A DNA stretch of 64,000 bases. Source: Chlamydoabsidia padenii. Lineage: Eukaryota; Mucoromycota; Mucoromycetes; Mucorales; Cunninghamellaceae. Where the stretch lies: contig JAIWND010000015.1 of NCBI GenBank assembly GCA_025330725.1, forward strand, positions 248,001 through 312,000, read 5' to 3'. The notes under the pieces are model-generated. The model saw only the letters and a list, made by a program, of their open reading frames with translations. It did not search any database and had not been told where the DNA came from. The position numbers were made by a program, and so were the translations under genes. Each line of letters starts with the position of its first letter. Positions within the stretch are counted from its first letter, which is position 1. This document shows positions 21,711-35,220 of the stretch, in pieces.

Positions 21711-22561
21711 ATGTCTCTTTTACGATTGTTTACTTCCAAAGCGCCACTTTATAAATCCACTACTCAACAATCATACCACTGGAAACACATTGGTCTAAAA
21801 GCCTTCTCTACGTCTGGAGGTACAACAATGATTCATTCCAGTTGAAATACATACTCACTCTCTTCTCTTTTAGCTTTACTACATGGCAAACCTGGTATAT
21901 CTCGTGGTGATGGGTAAGTAATGGGAGGGGGTTGATATTAAAAGTGGTACTTTTATAAAAATAGTATGCTGGGTTAATTGATTGATCTTTTGAATAGACC
22001 TTATACAGTCAACTTTATTACTGCTGAAGGTGAAAAAGTCGAGGTGAAAGCGACTGAAGGTGACACGATGCTGGATCTGGCACAACGATACGATATTGAA
22101 CTCGAATGTAAGTAGGAAGGTGTATGTGTGTTAGGGATCGAATGTATATATACATCAAGGGAAACAAATGACTCAAACATGATCTCTCTTTTATGTATAT
22201 AGGTGCCTGTGAAGGATCTTTGGCTTGTTCAACCTGTCATGTCATTTGCGATGAAGAATACTATGATAAAATGGAAGAACCCTCGGATGAAGAAAACGAT
22301 ATGCTGGATTTGGCATTTGGATTGACAGATACGTAAATAATCCACTGATAATGACTATGAGCTAGATTAACACAAGATATTGTAGATCTAGGTTGGGCTG
22401 TCAAGTAGAAATGAATCAAGATTTGGATGGGATTACAGTACGTATTCCTTCAGCCACAAGAAATCTTCGTGTGGATGGTAAGACAAAAAAGGCGACCATG
22501 ATATCAAAGTAGTAATTCTAATGCATTAAATCTAATAGGCTCGAAACCAACACATCATTAA
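21711..22561 (+). CDS. YAH1: Mitochondrial [2Fe-2S] ferredoxin (adrenodoxin type)
   Basis: Six exons (21711-21819, 21874-21913, 21998-22107, 22203-22332, 22386-22477, 22539-22561) give 167 residues. The N-terminal 45 residues are basic and hydroxylated ([18 protein letters not shown]), as expected for mitochondrial import. The ferredoxin domain follows, with the cluster motif [10 protein letters not shown] (CX5CX2C) and a fourth ligand in RLGCQV. It also has the adrenodoxin-type [18 protein letters not shown] acidic loop that contacts ferredoxin reductase and partner P450 or ISC proteins. The role is electron supply for Fe-S cluster assembly and heme A or sterol chemistry. All key residues are present. 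Confidence 0.95.
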
Positions 22562-22730
22562 TGATTATCAAAGACATACCATGGAATTTATATGTTTTTA
22601 TAGCTTTAGAATAACTTGTATTATGATATAAACTATTACCTAGAAATAAAAAAAATCATATAACTGTACCTATGCCATCTTCCAATGGTAGATCTCTCTA
22701 CTAATGTTGGCACTGTGACAGTCACCTGAC

Positions 22731-22743
22731 TTCAAAATCCGAC
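22731..22743. promoter_or_regulatory. Recurring upstream element
   Basis: TTCAAAATCCGAC, 73-85 bp upstream of the EMG1 ATG; same pattern as the window motif. Confidence 0.35.
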
Positions 22744-22815
22744 TTTTTGCCTTTATGAAAGAAATCAATTTTTTTTCTTCTCCTTCTTCTTCTTTCAAAT
22801 ATACCAGTCGAAATT

Positions 22816-23887
<1,072 letters not shown>

Positions 23888-24560
23888 GTTAAATATAGTT
23901 GGGAAAATAAAGTTATAGAAAATGTATGTACTCTACAGAAAAAAAAAGGGGGGGGGACATTGGAAATAAAAAGGATCTTTACAACTCTGTATTTGCTTTA
24001 TGCACTTTATTGTCTTCTTCTCTTTTGATACCAAATATAGAACCAAGGCTCCGTGACGAACAACATATCAAGCAAAGGACACTGGATTGAATTATTTGTG
24101 TGATTTGGTGGTATAGGCAAATTACCAAGTTGTTACTTGCTTCATAGGGGGTATATTAGCATTCCAAATCAACGGATCCATCAGGGTTTGAAATACATAT
24201 TTCACGGGAAAACGTTCTCCAGAAATGAAGAACGGGTAGGTAATATAGAACAAAACATCATACCATTGTCATTATCATGTCATTCTTCCATTGACTTGGG
24301 CGGGACACCTTATTATGCACCCTGGATGGTATGAACCTACATTCCTTTTTGTGATGATAGACATTACTAGATACTAGATAGTCCATTACTTTTTAATGTA
24401 TGGTATGAATAAAAATATTGTTTATTAAAATGATAAGTAGTAAATGTGGATGTAAATCGAATGATAATGATGATATGATACTAGATGTTTGTGTAGGGGG
24501 GGGGATAACTAATGACAAGTGGTAAACTTTTTTTTTTTTTGAAAAAAAAAAAAAAGACAA
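23888..24560. other. Intergenic between EMG1 and Nudix gene (convergent)
   Basis: No gene seen in 670 bp. It contains A/G homopolymers after EMG1 (near 23939-23958) and before the Nudix stop. No RNA gene signature could be recognised. Confidence 0.4.
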
Positions 24561-25256
24561 TCATTGCTGGTGGCGAAGAGTAGAGTTCTTGAGAGCCAAA
24601 TGAGACAAGGGACGGTCTTCAGTGGCTCGTAAAGCAACATCATAGGCAACCTATACAACAAAAAAGTAAGCAACATGATGGTTTCTTCTTTTTTTGGGGG
24701 GTACTTACCCAGACCCGAGACCGTTCAAAGTTAGCAGGTGGGGGAAGAAGAGTAAAGTCTGTACATTCATACATAGCATGATGACCTATAATTTTACCCT
24801 TCTTGTTTGCATCGCTATAAACAGCAATCCGTCTTGACAAACTGTGTGCTTTGATACCTGATTCCATCAACACTCGGAAAGCAGTGTCTTCATATCGTTC
24901 AGCTTCAGGTTCCATTTGACAATCCCCTTTAGGTAACACATAGGCATTTTCTCGTTTCTTGCTTGACATCATCAGTACTTTTTTCGTGGTAGGATCAATC
25001 ACGATCAATCCAACAGCCTAAAAAGAAAAAAAACAGTTGGTTTAAAAAGCCCCTTGTATTTATCGAGGAAAAAAAAAAAAAGACTTACATGACGCATGCC
25101 TTTCTTCTTCTTCTTCTTCTTTTCAACATCTTCTTGGACAATGGTTTCTTGTGGAATAGGGTCGGCCAAGAATGGGGGAGGTTCCATACGAGTACCTTGT
25201 GTAGGAAAAGTGGTAGGTTCATAAAGTGTGCTTGAAGAAATGACGGCGGTAGACAT
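24561..25256 (-). CDS. Nudix-fold protein with a degenerate Nudix box (DIPP-like)
   Basis: Three exons (25089-25256, 24709-25017, 24561-24650) give 188 residues. The fold resembles fungal diphosphoinositol-polyphosphate/diadenosine phosphohydrolases: AVGLIVIDPTTKKVLMMSS, then YVLPKGD, then the helix, then AVYSDANKKGKIIGHHAMYECTDF and RVWVAYDVAL. The Nudix box, however, reads PKGD...TAFRVLMESGI, where active enzymes have ...REVxEEAG. Only one of the three usual catalytic Glu and none of the expected Arg-Glu pair line up. The N-terminal 55 residues are Pro-rich and end in seven lysines. It may be a non-hydrolytic binding protein. The ATG at 25256 is the first true ATG. An element CGCCGATAGGCA lies near 25352. 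Confidence 0.8.
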
Positions 25257-26317
25257 TGCTGGAGAAGTTAATAAAATAGAAATGAAAAAAAGAGGGTTCA
25301 AAGAACAATAATACTATATTTATACTTTTAATTTTTTTTTTCATCTTTTTCAAGCGCCGATAGGCATTTTTTTTTCACCCCTTTTTTTTTCGGGGGTACA
25401 TTGGACCCTTCACACTAAAGACCCCTCGGTCATGCAAACTCACGCGACCTCACAAGACATCATATGATTGGCTCACTTTTTTGGGGGGGTTTGAACCCTT
25501 CCCTGATTCACTTGCGTGTATGATGATTCCATCCCTTTCTCTAATTTATCATCATTATCAAGATAAACTATCATGGATCTTCAAATTTTCTTGGTTGCAT
25601 TGCACCCAGCATAAAGTTAGACAATATGAGAAGATGACAAGGAATCAATGGGTCTATCTATATTTACACCAAGGTTTGACTTTTTTTCGATATAGCAATT
25701 TTTCAACTCCCGATTCTCCATTTATCATCATTTCCGTTTACACGAAACTACGACTCTCTAGAAAAGTCGTCATCCTTCTTTGCCGAATGCTTTTTTTTTT
25801 TCTCCACAGAAAATATTAGTCTCCAACCATTTCATATTTGCTATGCAGAAAATAATCACTGGCTTGTATATATAGTTTGGCACTACAATGTTCATTGTTC
25901 TCTTTTTGAACTCCCGGCCTTGTTTCCGTGGTAACACACTTTCATTGTTTCAGAAAAAAAAAATTCTGGGTTTTAACATTAATATTTAGCTAAACAGGGT
26001 TTTTTTGACACCGACGGGATTTTAAATTCGTTACGCGGCATTTGCATTACCCATCAAGACTATTTGTGCTACAGAAGCATAAAAGTGGGGATATTTTTTA
26101 TTAACAACAATTACAGCATATACTAATCTAATCTATTTGACATCATTAATTTCTTAAAAGGGTGAATAATGTATCTATTCTAAAGCCAGGGTCTTGTAAG
26201 AGATGTTCGATTTGGTCCACCATCGCAGAAGGTCTTGACTTTTTATTCACCACCACCATACGTATCCAAAAGCAGAGAGATGGTTCCCAAAGTTTTAAGC
26301 TGACCATTCTTCTTCCT
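25257..26317. other. Intergenic, upstream of Nudix gene and downstream of SMG8
   Basis: No gene supported over 1.06 kb. It holds poly(T) tracts, the Nudix 5' flank, and a strong pair of recurring-type elements at 26012-26045 (CGACGGGATTTTAAATT then GCGGCATTT) with no recognised start nearby. A 112-codon open frame at 25481-25819 has no other support. Confidence 0.45.
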
Positions 26318-29300
26318 TCAAAAATGCACTTGGAAGCATTCCTTTTCAAAAATCGCACTTTTCAATCGAGATTCAATATCCATGGGCACCATTTGTTTCG
26401 TCTTGGGATCGCAGTATATAAAGGGAAGTCGGAATACATACACGCCATTCCGTGGTAGTGTCAAAGGGGCATCCATTCCAAAGTCGTAATTAAGTATTTC
26501 CTCCGTACCTGGTAGCTTGATCTGTAAAAAAACAAAAAAACAAACAGAGGTTGTTAGAAATTGTTCATGTCTTCTCCTCTTTTTACCTTGACACTTGGTT
26601 TCATTGTGATCGAAACATCTGCATCAGGGGCTACCACAAAAATACGTTGAAGTTGAGCAAGTTTGTCGGGGTTTACTTTGGCATGTCCGTAATCGGCAAA
26701 GTTACATGGACACAGGGCATACAATGGGAGGTCTTCGTGTATAAAGTGATTAGCATGCGTCTATGTGGATATAAAGTCAAGTTAGTATAACGAGATCAAA
26801 GTCATGGGGATGTGTGTTCTTGATCATATTTACCTTGGGATGGTCCTTGTGACCCAGTTTACACACCCTGCCATCACCACAGCTAAGAAAGCGATGGCCA
26901 CTAGGACATTCGTACTCCACACCAAGGAATCCACGGACTAGTCCTTCCAATCGATACCCACGTCTTCCATCACGTCGGCGTCGTTCCCTTCTACGTTCAT
27001 CCCTGGTTGATTTCGGGTGTGGTGTGGAAAAAGAGGATGGTGTTGATGCCGTGGTTGAGGATATCATTGATGGTGCCACTGGTGTCGGTGTCATTCCTGT
27101 AGTTGGTATAACAGGTGCTGTTTTTGTTGTGTTGAGTGAAGGAAATGCCTCGGTAGAAGCTACAAGAGTTGCTGATGGGGACTTTATTGTAGGACCTAGA
27201 ATTGGCACGATAAAGAGTTACAATCAAATACAAAAATCAATTTGTTATTGTTGTTTTTATTGTTGTTATTGTTACCTGCTGTGCTTTCACCTAGTGTTGG
27301 CCATTCAGTGGTCGGTGGTAATGCATCTTGGTGTTTGTCATCATTGTTAGAATTCACCGGTACATCTGATCCACCCTTTGCCGCCGCTATCCTCCTTTTG
27401 GCTGTCAATGCTTCAAGTTCCGATATCGTTGTCAGATTCCAAGGTAGAAGATAGTTTGTATTGTCGGTGTAACCTTCATAGCGTTCCAGCCCGACGGTGT
27501 TTCGGTAAGTGGAAGCCGGGCCGAGATAAAGAAGAGAAGCGTCGCCAATTGGAAGGTTATCTTCATTATACACTAAATGTTGCTGATCTCCAAAAGTAGA
27601 TGCATCCAAGTCAATCGCTTTATGATCGTCCCCTAGACAACAGGTGAATTTTTCATAGAATGAGTAGTTGACAGTCTATAAAAGAAGTATACTGTTAGTT
27701 AAAGCTGTTTTGTCATTGTTGTTTCTATTTTTACCTCCATATCAAATGGATCTTCTCGAGTTCGTCTAGACCGTCCACAGGAGCATGCTTGAGTAAATGA
27801 ATAACCAGAATTGTGTTTTTCCATATCCGAGGTTAATCCCCTGCCATCCCTTTTAGTGCTGTGAGTCGCATCATCACCATCTGTTTCATCTTCCATTTTA
27901 TCATGGCCAATCTATCAGATAAATAAAACAGAGTCAGTCCCCCCCAATATCATGTTCACCATTATTTGGTTTGTTTGTTACCTTTAGCCTGCATACTTTT
28001 CCTGTCAAACTTGACGCTTCACAGCTTTGTCGACCTTGTTTCCAAATGTTGTCGCATTCATTTTGAAGTCGTATACCATAATCCGCTGCAGATGGGCCAC
28101 GAGATAGTGAGTTGTATAGTCTTAACACATTGCCACTCTATATCAAGTAAAGTCATTGTTAGCACGCCATGAAACCATCATCATGATGATATTACTTGGT
28201 TTTACCTTTAATAGATGATATTGTTGAGGATAATAGGGAGGTAAGTCTTGGAGGTACGCATCGAGACACTTTTGCATGATGCTTTGAGAATGGCTAAAAA
28301 TAAAAATAAAGAGAGAGAGAGAGCTACCAAGTTAATGGCCCGTGATTTTCTTCTATAGCTTTTTTTTTTTTCTTCTTACCTTCGCGAAAATACCTTTTCG
28401 ATTTCCACAGTATTCTTGATTTTCTTGCGCAAGATGACTTCAATTTGCTGGATCATCCCCCGAGTGCTTTTATGATCAGCCATAATTTGTTTCCGAAAGT
28501 CGTCATTACCCGATTCACCATAGCGTAGCCCGTAAATGAGTGAGAGGAGAGGAACCAAAGCCGAGAAGAATTGAAGAGCGGTAGGCAAAGGTACATTGGT
28601 GAGTTTTGTTTCCTGTCGTCGATTAGAGTGCTGGGCAATGACTTGGACATGCATCGGATTCCTTGTTTTGGCTACCTTGATCCAATGATTGGTGAATTGG
28701 TGTAAGATCTTGGTGCCGTAATCTTCCAACATTGTCGCCACTTGTCGTTTGTTGGTGATTTCCTTGTTGTTTTGCTGCTTCTCGGGCTCTGTTGTGCCCG
28801 ACAAATAAGTCATGGTGTCGGCAAAAGATTCGATCTTGGAGAGATAAGAGTTGATGTCCGGTGGATTGTCGCCAAATAGATGATGGGTCTGATCTTCTTC
28901 ACCACAGGCTTGAAGAATTGCTGGTATACTTGGCATCAAATGGATGAATGGGTATTGGTCGTGAGGTAGACAGAATAACGATCTACCCAAACGTAAAAAA
29001 AAAAAAAAACATTCAAGTTAGTATGCATATCGTATGTTCTCTTTTATAGAGAAATTACCTGAATTCCAAGTTGCTATGGTTGCCTTCAGAGGGTGCTGGA
29101 ATCAATTGAATAGATCGTAGTATAAACTTCATCTTGGCCTGCAATGTTTCTTGTAGTTTCTTCATGAAGACCGGCAAATGAGATCGATTTGTGTTTTCAA
29201 CATTTGGGATGGATATCTAAACAATCAATAAACACAAGCAAGTTAGTTCCAACACCAACCCCTCTTCTTCTTTACTTATTACTTACGTTTGTCAATATAA

Positions 29301-30236
29301 AAACCATAAGAGGGACACCTTTAGCCGGACCCCACCAACCCGTCACCTGAGAATTCAATCGTTCCCTTTCACGTCGACTTTCGGCTTCCTTTTTTTCAAA
29401 GATCGAGAAGGGTACTGATATATCCCAATGTTTCCAACAATAAGTTTGGAATTGAGCCAAATGAGTATGAATCCCGTTTTTCGATTGTCCAAGTGTAACC
29501 AAAGCAGATAAAAATTCTGAAGTAAGCATGGAGGGTGGTAATATAGGCTAGTAAAAAGGTATTAGTCAAATCAGCCATACCAACGTCAAGTCAACTTACA
29601 ATCACCAAATGAGAGACCAAAAGCATCACTAGGAATCCACGCATGGTCGAGGCTTGATGACCAGACATGAGTTTTTGTATGTTCTAATAAACCTAGTTAG
29701 TTTCCAAAAGGGGTCCTTTCTTTATGCTTGATTACCTTGGGTTTAATGTCAGAGTTGGTAGTATTACTTGTTGAGAATAGCATAGAGGTGACTGTATCCA
29801 TAGGTAACTTTGCATCCATAAAGAGATATCCAGTAGCAGTATCTGCATCAATGTAGAATTGAAGGTCATCGGCAAGCTGTTATGATTTTTAAAAAAAAAG
29901 TCAACATTAGGATCTTTTTATGGCCACCTGATCTTCTTCTAACCTACCATCAAAGTATCGGTCTTTGGTTCCTGTTAAGATTGGGCCCCACAACATATAT
30001 ACACAAGTAAAAAGTGGTTAGTTGTGTTGAGAGAGTTTAGGTATCGTATTCTTTCTTACCTGATTCCTGGAAACAAACACGTCTTTCTTTACAATGGTGT
30101 TGGCAATATCGCTCGGTGAGTAGTGAGTGCCATCGGTTGTTGAATTGAGAATAGGGTTTCCAAAGATGGAGACAATAGTGAGGTTCGTATGTTCATCTAT
30201 ACCAGTCTGTTGTATAAGCCTGTTGATTTCATCCAT
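26318..30236 (-). CDS. SMG8: SMG8, nonsense-mediated mRNA decay factor
   Basis: About fourteen exons join in frame from the ATG at 30236 to the TGA at 26318-26320. SMG8 binds SMG9 and restrains the SMG1 kinase that phosphorylates UPF1 in nonsense-mediated decay. The N-terminus has the NTPase-like opening (NLTIVSIFGNPILN). Family blocks follow in order: LFCLPHDQYPFI, LRLYNSLSRGPSAADYGIRLQ-C, CKLTG-type CEASSLTGKVCRL, a Cys-rich QACSCGRSRRTREDPFDME, LYLGPASTYRNTVGLER..NYLLPWNL, VRGFLGVEYECPSGHRF, and a C-terminal LQRIFVVAPDADVSI..RNGVYVFRLP. A Pro/Thr/Ser-rich insert precedes the GVEYEC block. Most yeasts lack SMG1/8/9, so this supports a metazoan-like decay system in this fungus. Downstream sequence after the TGA stays open in another frame but is not coding. 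Confidence 0.93.
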
Positions 30237-30602
30237 CAAGTGATAAATGAATGATTAAAGAGAAAGAAGACGAGTGAATCTCTTTTTTTTTTTTTTTTTT
30301 TTTTTTTTTGTCTTTTACCGCATATTTCAAATCCCGATTCGATTTCCTGCTACAAGTGTGTGATCGATTAAATGAATCAGTCCAAAAGAATATTTATTAT
30401 AAAAGTATATAGTTATGTGTGTGAGAGAGGAGGGGGATATATAATGAGCACATATAATAAAAAAGGGAAAATGTAAACTAGTAAAAAACCATTGTTCTGT
30501 ACATAATAAAGGTGAGTAAAAAATGGGAGACTAATTATAATGTAAACTACAGTGTAGAGTGAGGGGATATAACAAACCCACCAGTGTGATGATGGGAGGT
30601 GC
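30237..30602. other. Intergenic, SMG8 promoter and PPP4R1 3' flank
   Basis: No gene seen. It contains T29-type homopolymer (about 30281-30309) and a recurring element, TATTTCAAATCCCGATT (30323-30339), about 90 bp upstream of the SMG8 ATG. Confidence 0.45.
30323..30339. promoter_or_regulatory. Recurring upstream element
   Basis: TATTTCAAATCCCGATT, a near-perfect copy of the window motif 87-103 bp upstream of the SMG8 start (minus strand). Confidence 0.45.
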
Positions 30603-33600
30603 CTAGGTAGTATTATTCCCACCAGATAAAGAAGGTGAACCAGCCAAGATGGCTTTACCAGATGATGATTTGGACAGATAAACATATTCACCTTTTTCCT
30701 TTTCATCAGCAAAAGTAGATTCATCTTCATCATCAATCATAGCTGGTTCATCGTCATCATCATCGTCCCGTTCAACATCCGTCATCAGTTCATCACCGTC
30801 TTCGTCGTGATTGCTTTTCTTGTCATGATCATGAGTTTCTTCGGTGTAATCCATTGTTGTATCGCTTAGGTCGTTATTACTGCCATTCGAATCAGTGTGG
30901 ATTGTGTTAATGTCGTCGTCCTTTTCGGTCCTGTCGTCCGCATCATTCCCATCCATTGTTCTAATAGTTTGGTGAGATTGTTGCTGTTGCTGATATTGGT
31001 GTTGATGCTGATGTTGATGCTGGTTATGCTGATGATGTTGATAATGCTGTTCATGCTCGTGTTGTTTCTCTTGATACTGTTGGTATTGCTGTTCGTGTTC
31101 TTGTATAGTTGTTTCGGTTTCAGGCCTATTACAATGGTTACTGTTGGTTTGTTGTTCATCGTCAGACCCTATCTTTTGCATTATAGTAAGTCCATTAGAT
31201 AAAGTCTCGGTGCTTTTGGATGGTATTGATGGGTGATGAGTTGTTGTATCAAATGAGGAATCTTCAATGTCTTGCATAGGAGCCCTTGGTTGTTGCTGTT
31301 GTTGTTGTTGTTGTTGCTGGTGTTGCTGTTCAGAATCACCTTGGTCATGTTGTAGATCATGTTGTTCGGCAGGCAATGCTTTTTCTTCTTGTTTTAGTCT
31401 TTCTGGATCCACCAAATCGAATACAAAAAGCCGGACATCCTGATCCCTATCCAAAGCTAGTCGATAGATCATTTGGTCCAACAGGATGTTTGATTGTGTT
31501 GATGATGTTTCGTTGTCGTTTCCCATATCATCGCTTGTCACTATATGACCAAGTTCTTGTCGATAACCTTCATTCAAATAGACTTGACGAATGGTGCGTG
31601 CTGTGCCAATTCGGACATTGACCACTTCATCCACCGCCAATAGTGCAAGACGAGATAAAAAGAAGGATGCAAAGTCGCCAGCAGATATACCAGCCTCCAA
31701 GAGAGACCGACAAATTTGAGTAAACCTGAAAAGAAAAAGAGTTAATAACAGTAGTAGAGGAGAGGAGGAGGTTTATGAGCTACTAACACAAGTCGACCAC
31801 GATACATGTTGGATCTGACAAATTCATCCAAACGTTCCATAATATGATGCAGTAGGGCCAAAGCAAAGTTTCGTTTGTTTTCTCTTGCATCATCTTCGTC
31901 TTCCTCATCTTCGTCTTCAGCTCCATTATGGGATAGTGATTCACCTTCATCATCAACAGCCCGCTTGACAATATCCAAGATAATAGGAAACTATCCCAAC
32001 AGACAAGATATAAAAAAAAAATCAGTTAGTTTTCGACTAATAAAGTAATCCCCTTTGTTATATGCTTACTGCTTCTACGCCAGTTTCACGAACAGCAGCA
32101 AATTCATCATTACAAGCCCGAATCGCCAAAGGAAGTACATGTTCCACCACACGAGCAGCATCAAAGAGCAGAGCGATATCACGTAGTTGAGCAGCCAAGA
32201 TGTTCCGTAATCGCCAGTTGGTCATGACTCCATCCCAAACCTCGGTCAGAATAGGAATGTATTCATTGCGTGAGCTAATCGCCAATGTGCCCAAGAATTC
32301 CGCGAGATGTTCCAGCACACCTTGCTTGACGTCGTCCAAGTCCATCAAATAAAGGGCAAATATTTGTACCAGATCGCTTTCCGTTCGTTCAGGGCCAATG
32401 ATCCGAGCAATTTCATGGAGTGAATAGGCAAAAGTCCGACGAACCTTGATTTGGTAATCCTTGGTAAGGCTAAGGTATGTCTCCCTGAGATGAGAATCCC
32501 AATAGTCGGCACCCACCGTTAGCACCACAGCAGGGAAATTGTAGGCGCAGATGATCGTCCGATCCGTTTCCATTTTAAACATTTGATTTGAGTTGCCGCT
32601 TGAGCCCAGAGATAAGAAGAATTCCAGTAATGTGTCAGGCACCTTTTGTAATATATATATATATATTGATGTTAGTAAGAAGTTTCAAACTGATCAGGAT
32701 TCCCTTGATGTCACATTACCTTTCCCGGTCGTCCAGATGTTTCCCAGTCTTCAGGTAAAAACTTGGCAATCAATTCCCCGATAACTTCGACTAAAGTATT
32801 TCTGACAATTCTTGATACATCATTCTTGAAGATTTCCACACCTTCCGTTGCAATTTTGATTTTGGTTTCATCGGGCAAAACACCACATAAAAGGGGCAAT
32901 GTCAACACACAAGATCTTCGGACATGCCAGATGGTATCACGAGAGAATTCAAGGTATAAAGGAAGCTAATAATAAAATATAAAAAAAAGGAGTGTTAGTA
33001 AAAGATATATATACAAGATATCAATGAAGTGATTATCTTACCAGTCTGTTTAAAGCAGTATCGACGTCGACAACAGTGGCAAGGCTACCAATAGCACCAG
33101 CGGCTTCTCTTCGTACATAAAACATAGGATCCGAAGCCAATTGTTCCACAATAGGTAAGCAGCATCCGATTGCCCATTCAGAGCCCAATACAACAGTCAA
33201 TGCCGATATCAACTAATCAAAATTACCCCACAAAGAAGCATCAGTAATTATACCCCCTATTAGTCATGTTATCTTACTGAAAGACATGTCATCTTTGCCA
33301 AGTTGATTTCACCTTGACTAGAATCATCAGTAGTTTGAGAGCTTGGTTCGAATCCAGGAGTAGCAGAAGGTCGACGAATAATACTTGTACCAGAGGACGG
33401 TGAATCCTTGTTGATGGATGTAGCAGATAGATTGGCCGAGAGACTGTCATCATCGTCTTTATACTTTTTGTCAGAGTTTTCATGTTGTTGTTCCTCTTGG
33501 GTGTGATTCGTCCTTCCATGTACAATATCCATCAAGCCTAAGATGACACCATCAAATATTTCAGTATCCAAAAGATACCGATCCAAAACCGCCCTTTCCG

Positions 33601-35220
33601 AATCAGGAGATGTTGATGCTAATTCGGTTGCTATAGATACAATGCATTGTTGACCAAGGGATGCTAAATTCGAGTTTTGATCCAATAAGATTAAGATCAG
33701 TAACGGAGCAAACTTCTTTGCAGGAATATGATGCTGAGATGTCGCATCTTTGTTGTTAGTAGATGTGCTTTGTCGTCGTTGCTGTTCCAAATGAGATACT
33801 GATTTATTGTCTGATTGTTGTTTTTCAAGTGTTTCTGGTGTTGCAGAATAAGGTTGATGTTGTAATGTTGTTTGTTCGTGATGATCATCAGTTTTGTTTT
33901 TATCATGCCGTTCATCTTTTGCTGGATCCTGTTGATTTTCAGTAGTTGATATATCGTCAGTTTCCGATAGTGAGTTATTTGGTACTGATGATGATGATGA
34001 TAATGATGATGATGATGATGATTTTGATGGTGATGGTGACCCATGGGTTTGGCTTGTATCCATTGACGGTGGTGCATTCTATACAGATATATATGTAAGA
34101 AAAGGTTAATCTTTAGTCCTCTTGATCTTTTCCTTTTTCGCTCCGTTACCTGGTAATAGTACATGATGATCTTGTCTAATTCGCTAACAAAAGTTTCCCG
34201 GACTGTTTCATCTTTGTCGTATGCAATCTTCAGGACCACTGGTAGTATTTCCGTTACAGCTTCATTAATATCCACCTCATAAAGAGCAATAGGTAGTTCC
34301 TTGGCCACCAGGTGCCTATATAAGATGATCATTCAGGTAGAGTTAGTCTTGATTGATATATACCCCGTCATCTTTTTTTTTTTTTTTCCTACCTACCTAT
34401 GAAACATGACGTTACTTTTACTGTATTTGTAGACACGTTCCACTGATGATAGAGATTCATCCATGTCAATCAAGACACTTTCGTCCAAATCACCCTCATT
34501 CCCTTCTATAAAAGTAAAAGTAAAAGTATTAGTATATTAGCATCATTGTCCCTAAACTCCTCTTACCTTCTGTTAATATAGCCTGTAATAAAGAGTTGGT
34601 GTTATAACCTTCCTCTGGTTCTTCCAAAAGTCGATTCGATTCAACCAGCATATGAGGTTGGTCGGCATATAAATCGTTTTCTGATACTTCGTCTATTGCT
34701 GTAGTGGACTTTTGTTGAGAATCGTTACCCATCAAAGTAACAATATCGTTTCCATTTTCTGGCCCACCCAGATGGTATCGTGCAACTGCATTGATTATAT
34801 ATATTTGTTGTTGGCTGAGTGTCAGGTTGTTTGGCCCACCAAGATGATACTGTTGTTGTTGTTGTTGTTGTTGTTTGTTCAGTCGAAGCATCGGGCGTTT
34901 CCGATAAAGCAGCTAAATTCCCATCGTCATAAGTTTCATAGTCGTCTTGGTCTTCAGAGAAGTCAAACCCGAGATCTATCACCATAATAAACCAAAGTAT
35001 TATGAGCAGAAGTAAGATAGAAGAAGTAAAAAGTAAAAGTGTGTGAGTCATATGCCTTCTTTTCATATATATATGTAACTAAATGCCATCCTTCCATCAC
35101 CTCCATTAAGCTTTTCTTCATCATATCATTTCAGATAAAATGAAAAAAAAAGCCCAAAGACAGAGTTTAAGATAGGATACAAGTAACTGTCACTGTATTA
35201 TGGTTTATATTACCTGCCAT
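30603..35220 (-). CDS. PPP4R1-like HEAT-repeat protein phosphatase regulatory subunit
   Basis: A multi-exon gene. HEAT-repeat blocks include LPIALYEVDINEAVTEILPV, VLGSEWAIGCCLPIVEQLA, FYVRREAAGAIGSLA, WHVRRSCVLTLPLLCG, IVRNTLVEVIGELIAKF, KVRRTFAYSLHEIARIIG and NWRLRNILAAQLRDIA. These match the regulatory subunit 1 of protein phosphatase 4. Family members scaffold the PP4 catalytic subunit. A disordered Ser/Gln/His insert (about 33300-34060) splits the repeats. The C-terminus is an acidic and Gln/His-rich tail (30603-31400). The 5' start is uncertain: ATGGCAG at 35218-35220 plus an intron leads into an Asp-rich exon that loses frame in a CAA repeat near 34874, while an alternative ATG at 34891 lies in the downstream frame. 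An element at 35335-35358 favours the 35220 start. Confidence 0.82.

Noticed and set aside
26146..26358. Open frame past the SMG8 stop
   Set aside because: The SMG8 frame ends at 26318 in another phase with a family-typical C-terminus; this frame is its 3' flank.
30866..31202. Overlapping Asn/Thr-rich and Leu/Val-rich frames opposite the PPP4R1-like tail
   Set aside because: They are shadows of the CAG/CAT repeats in the acidic Gln/His tail.
33345..33355. GGTTCGAATCC, a perfect tRNA T-loop/B-box sequence
   Set aside because: It lies inside the PPP4R1-like coding exon, and no A box or cloverleaf surrounds it.
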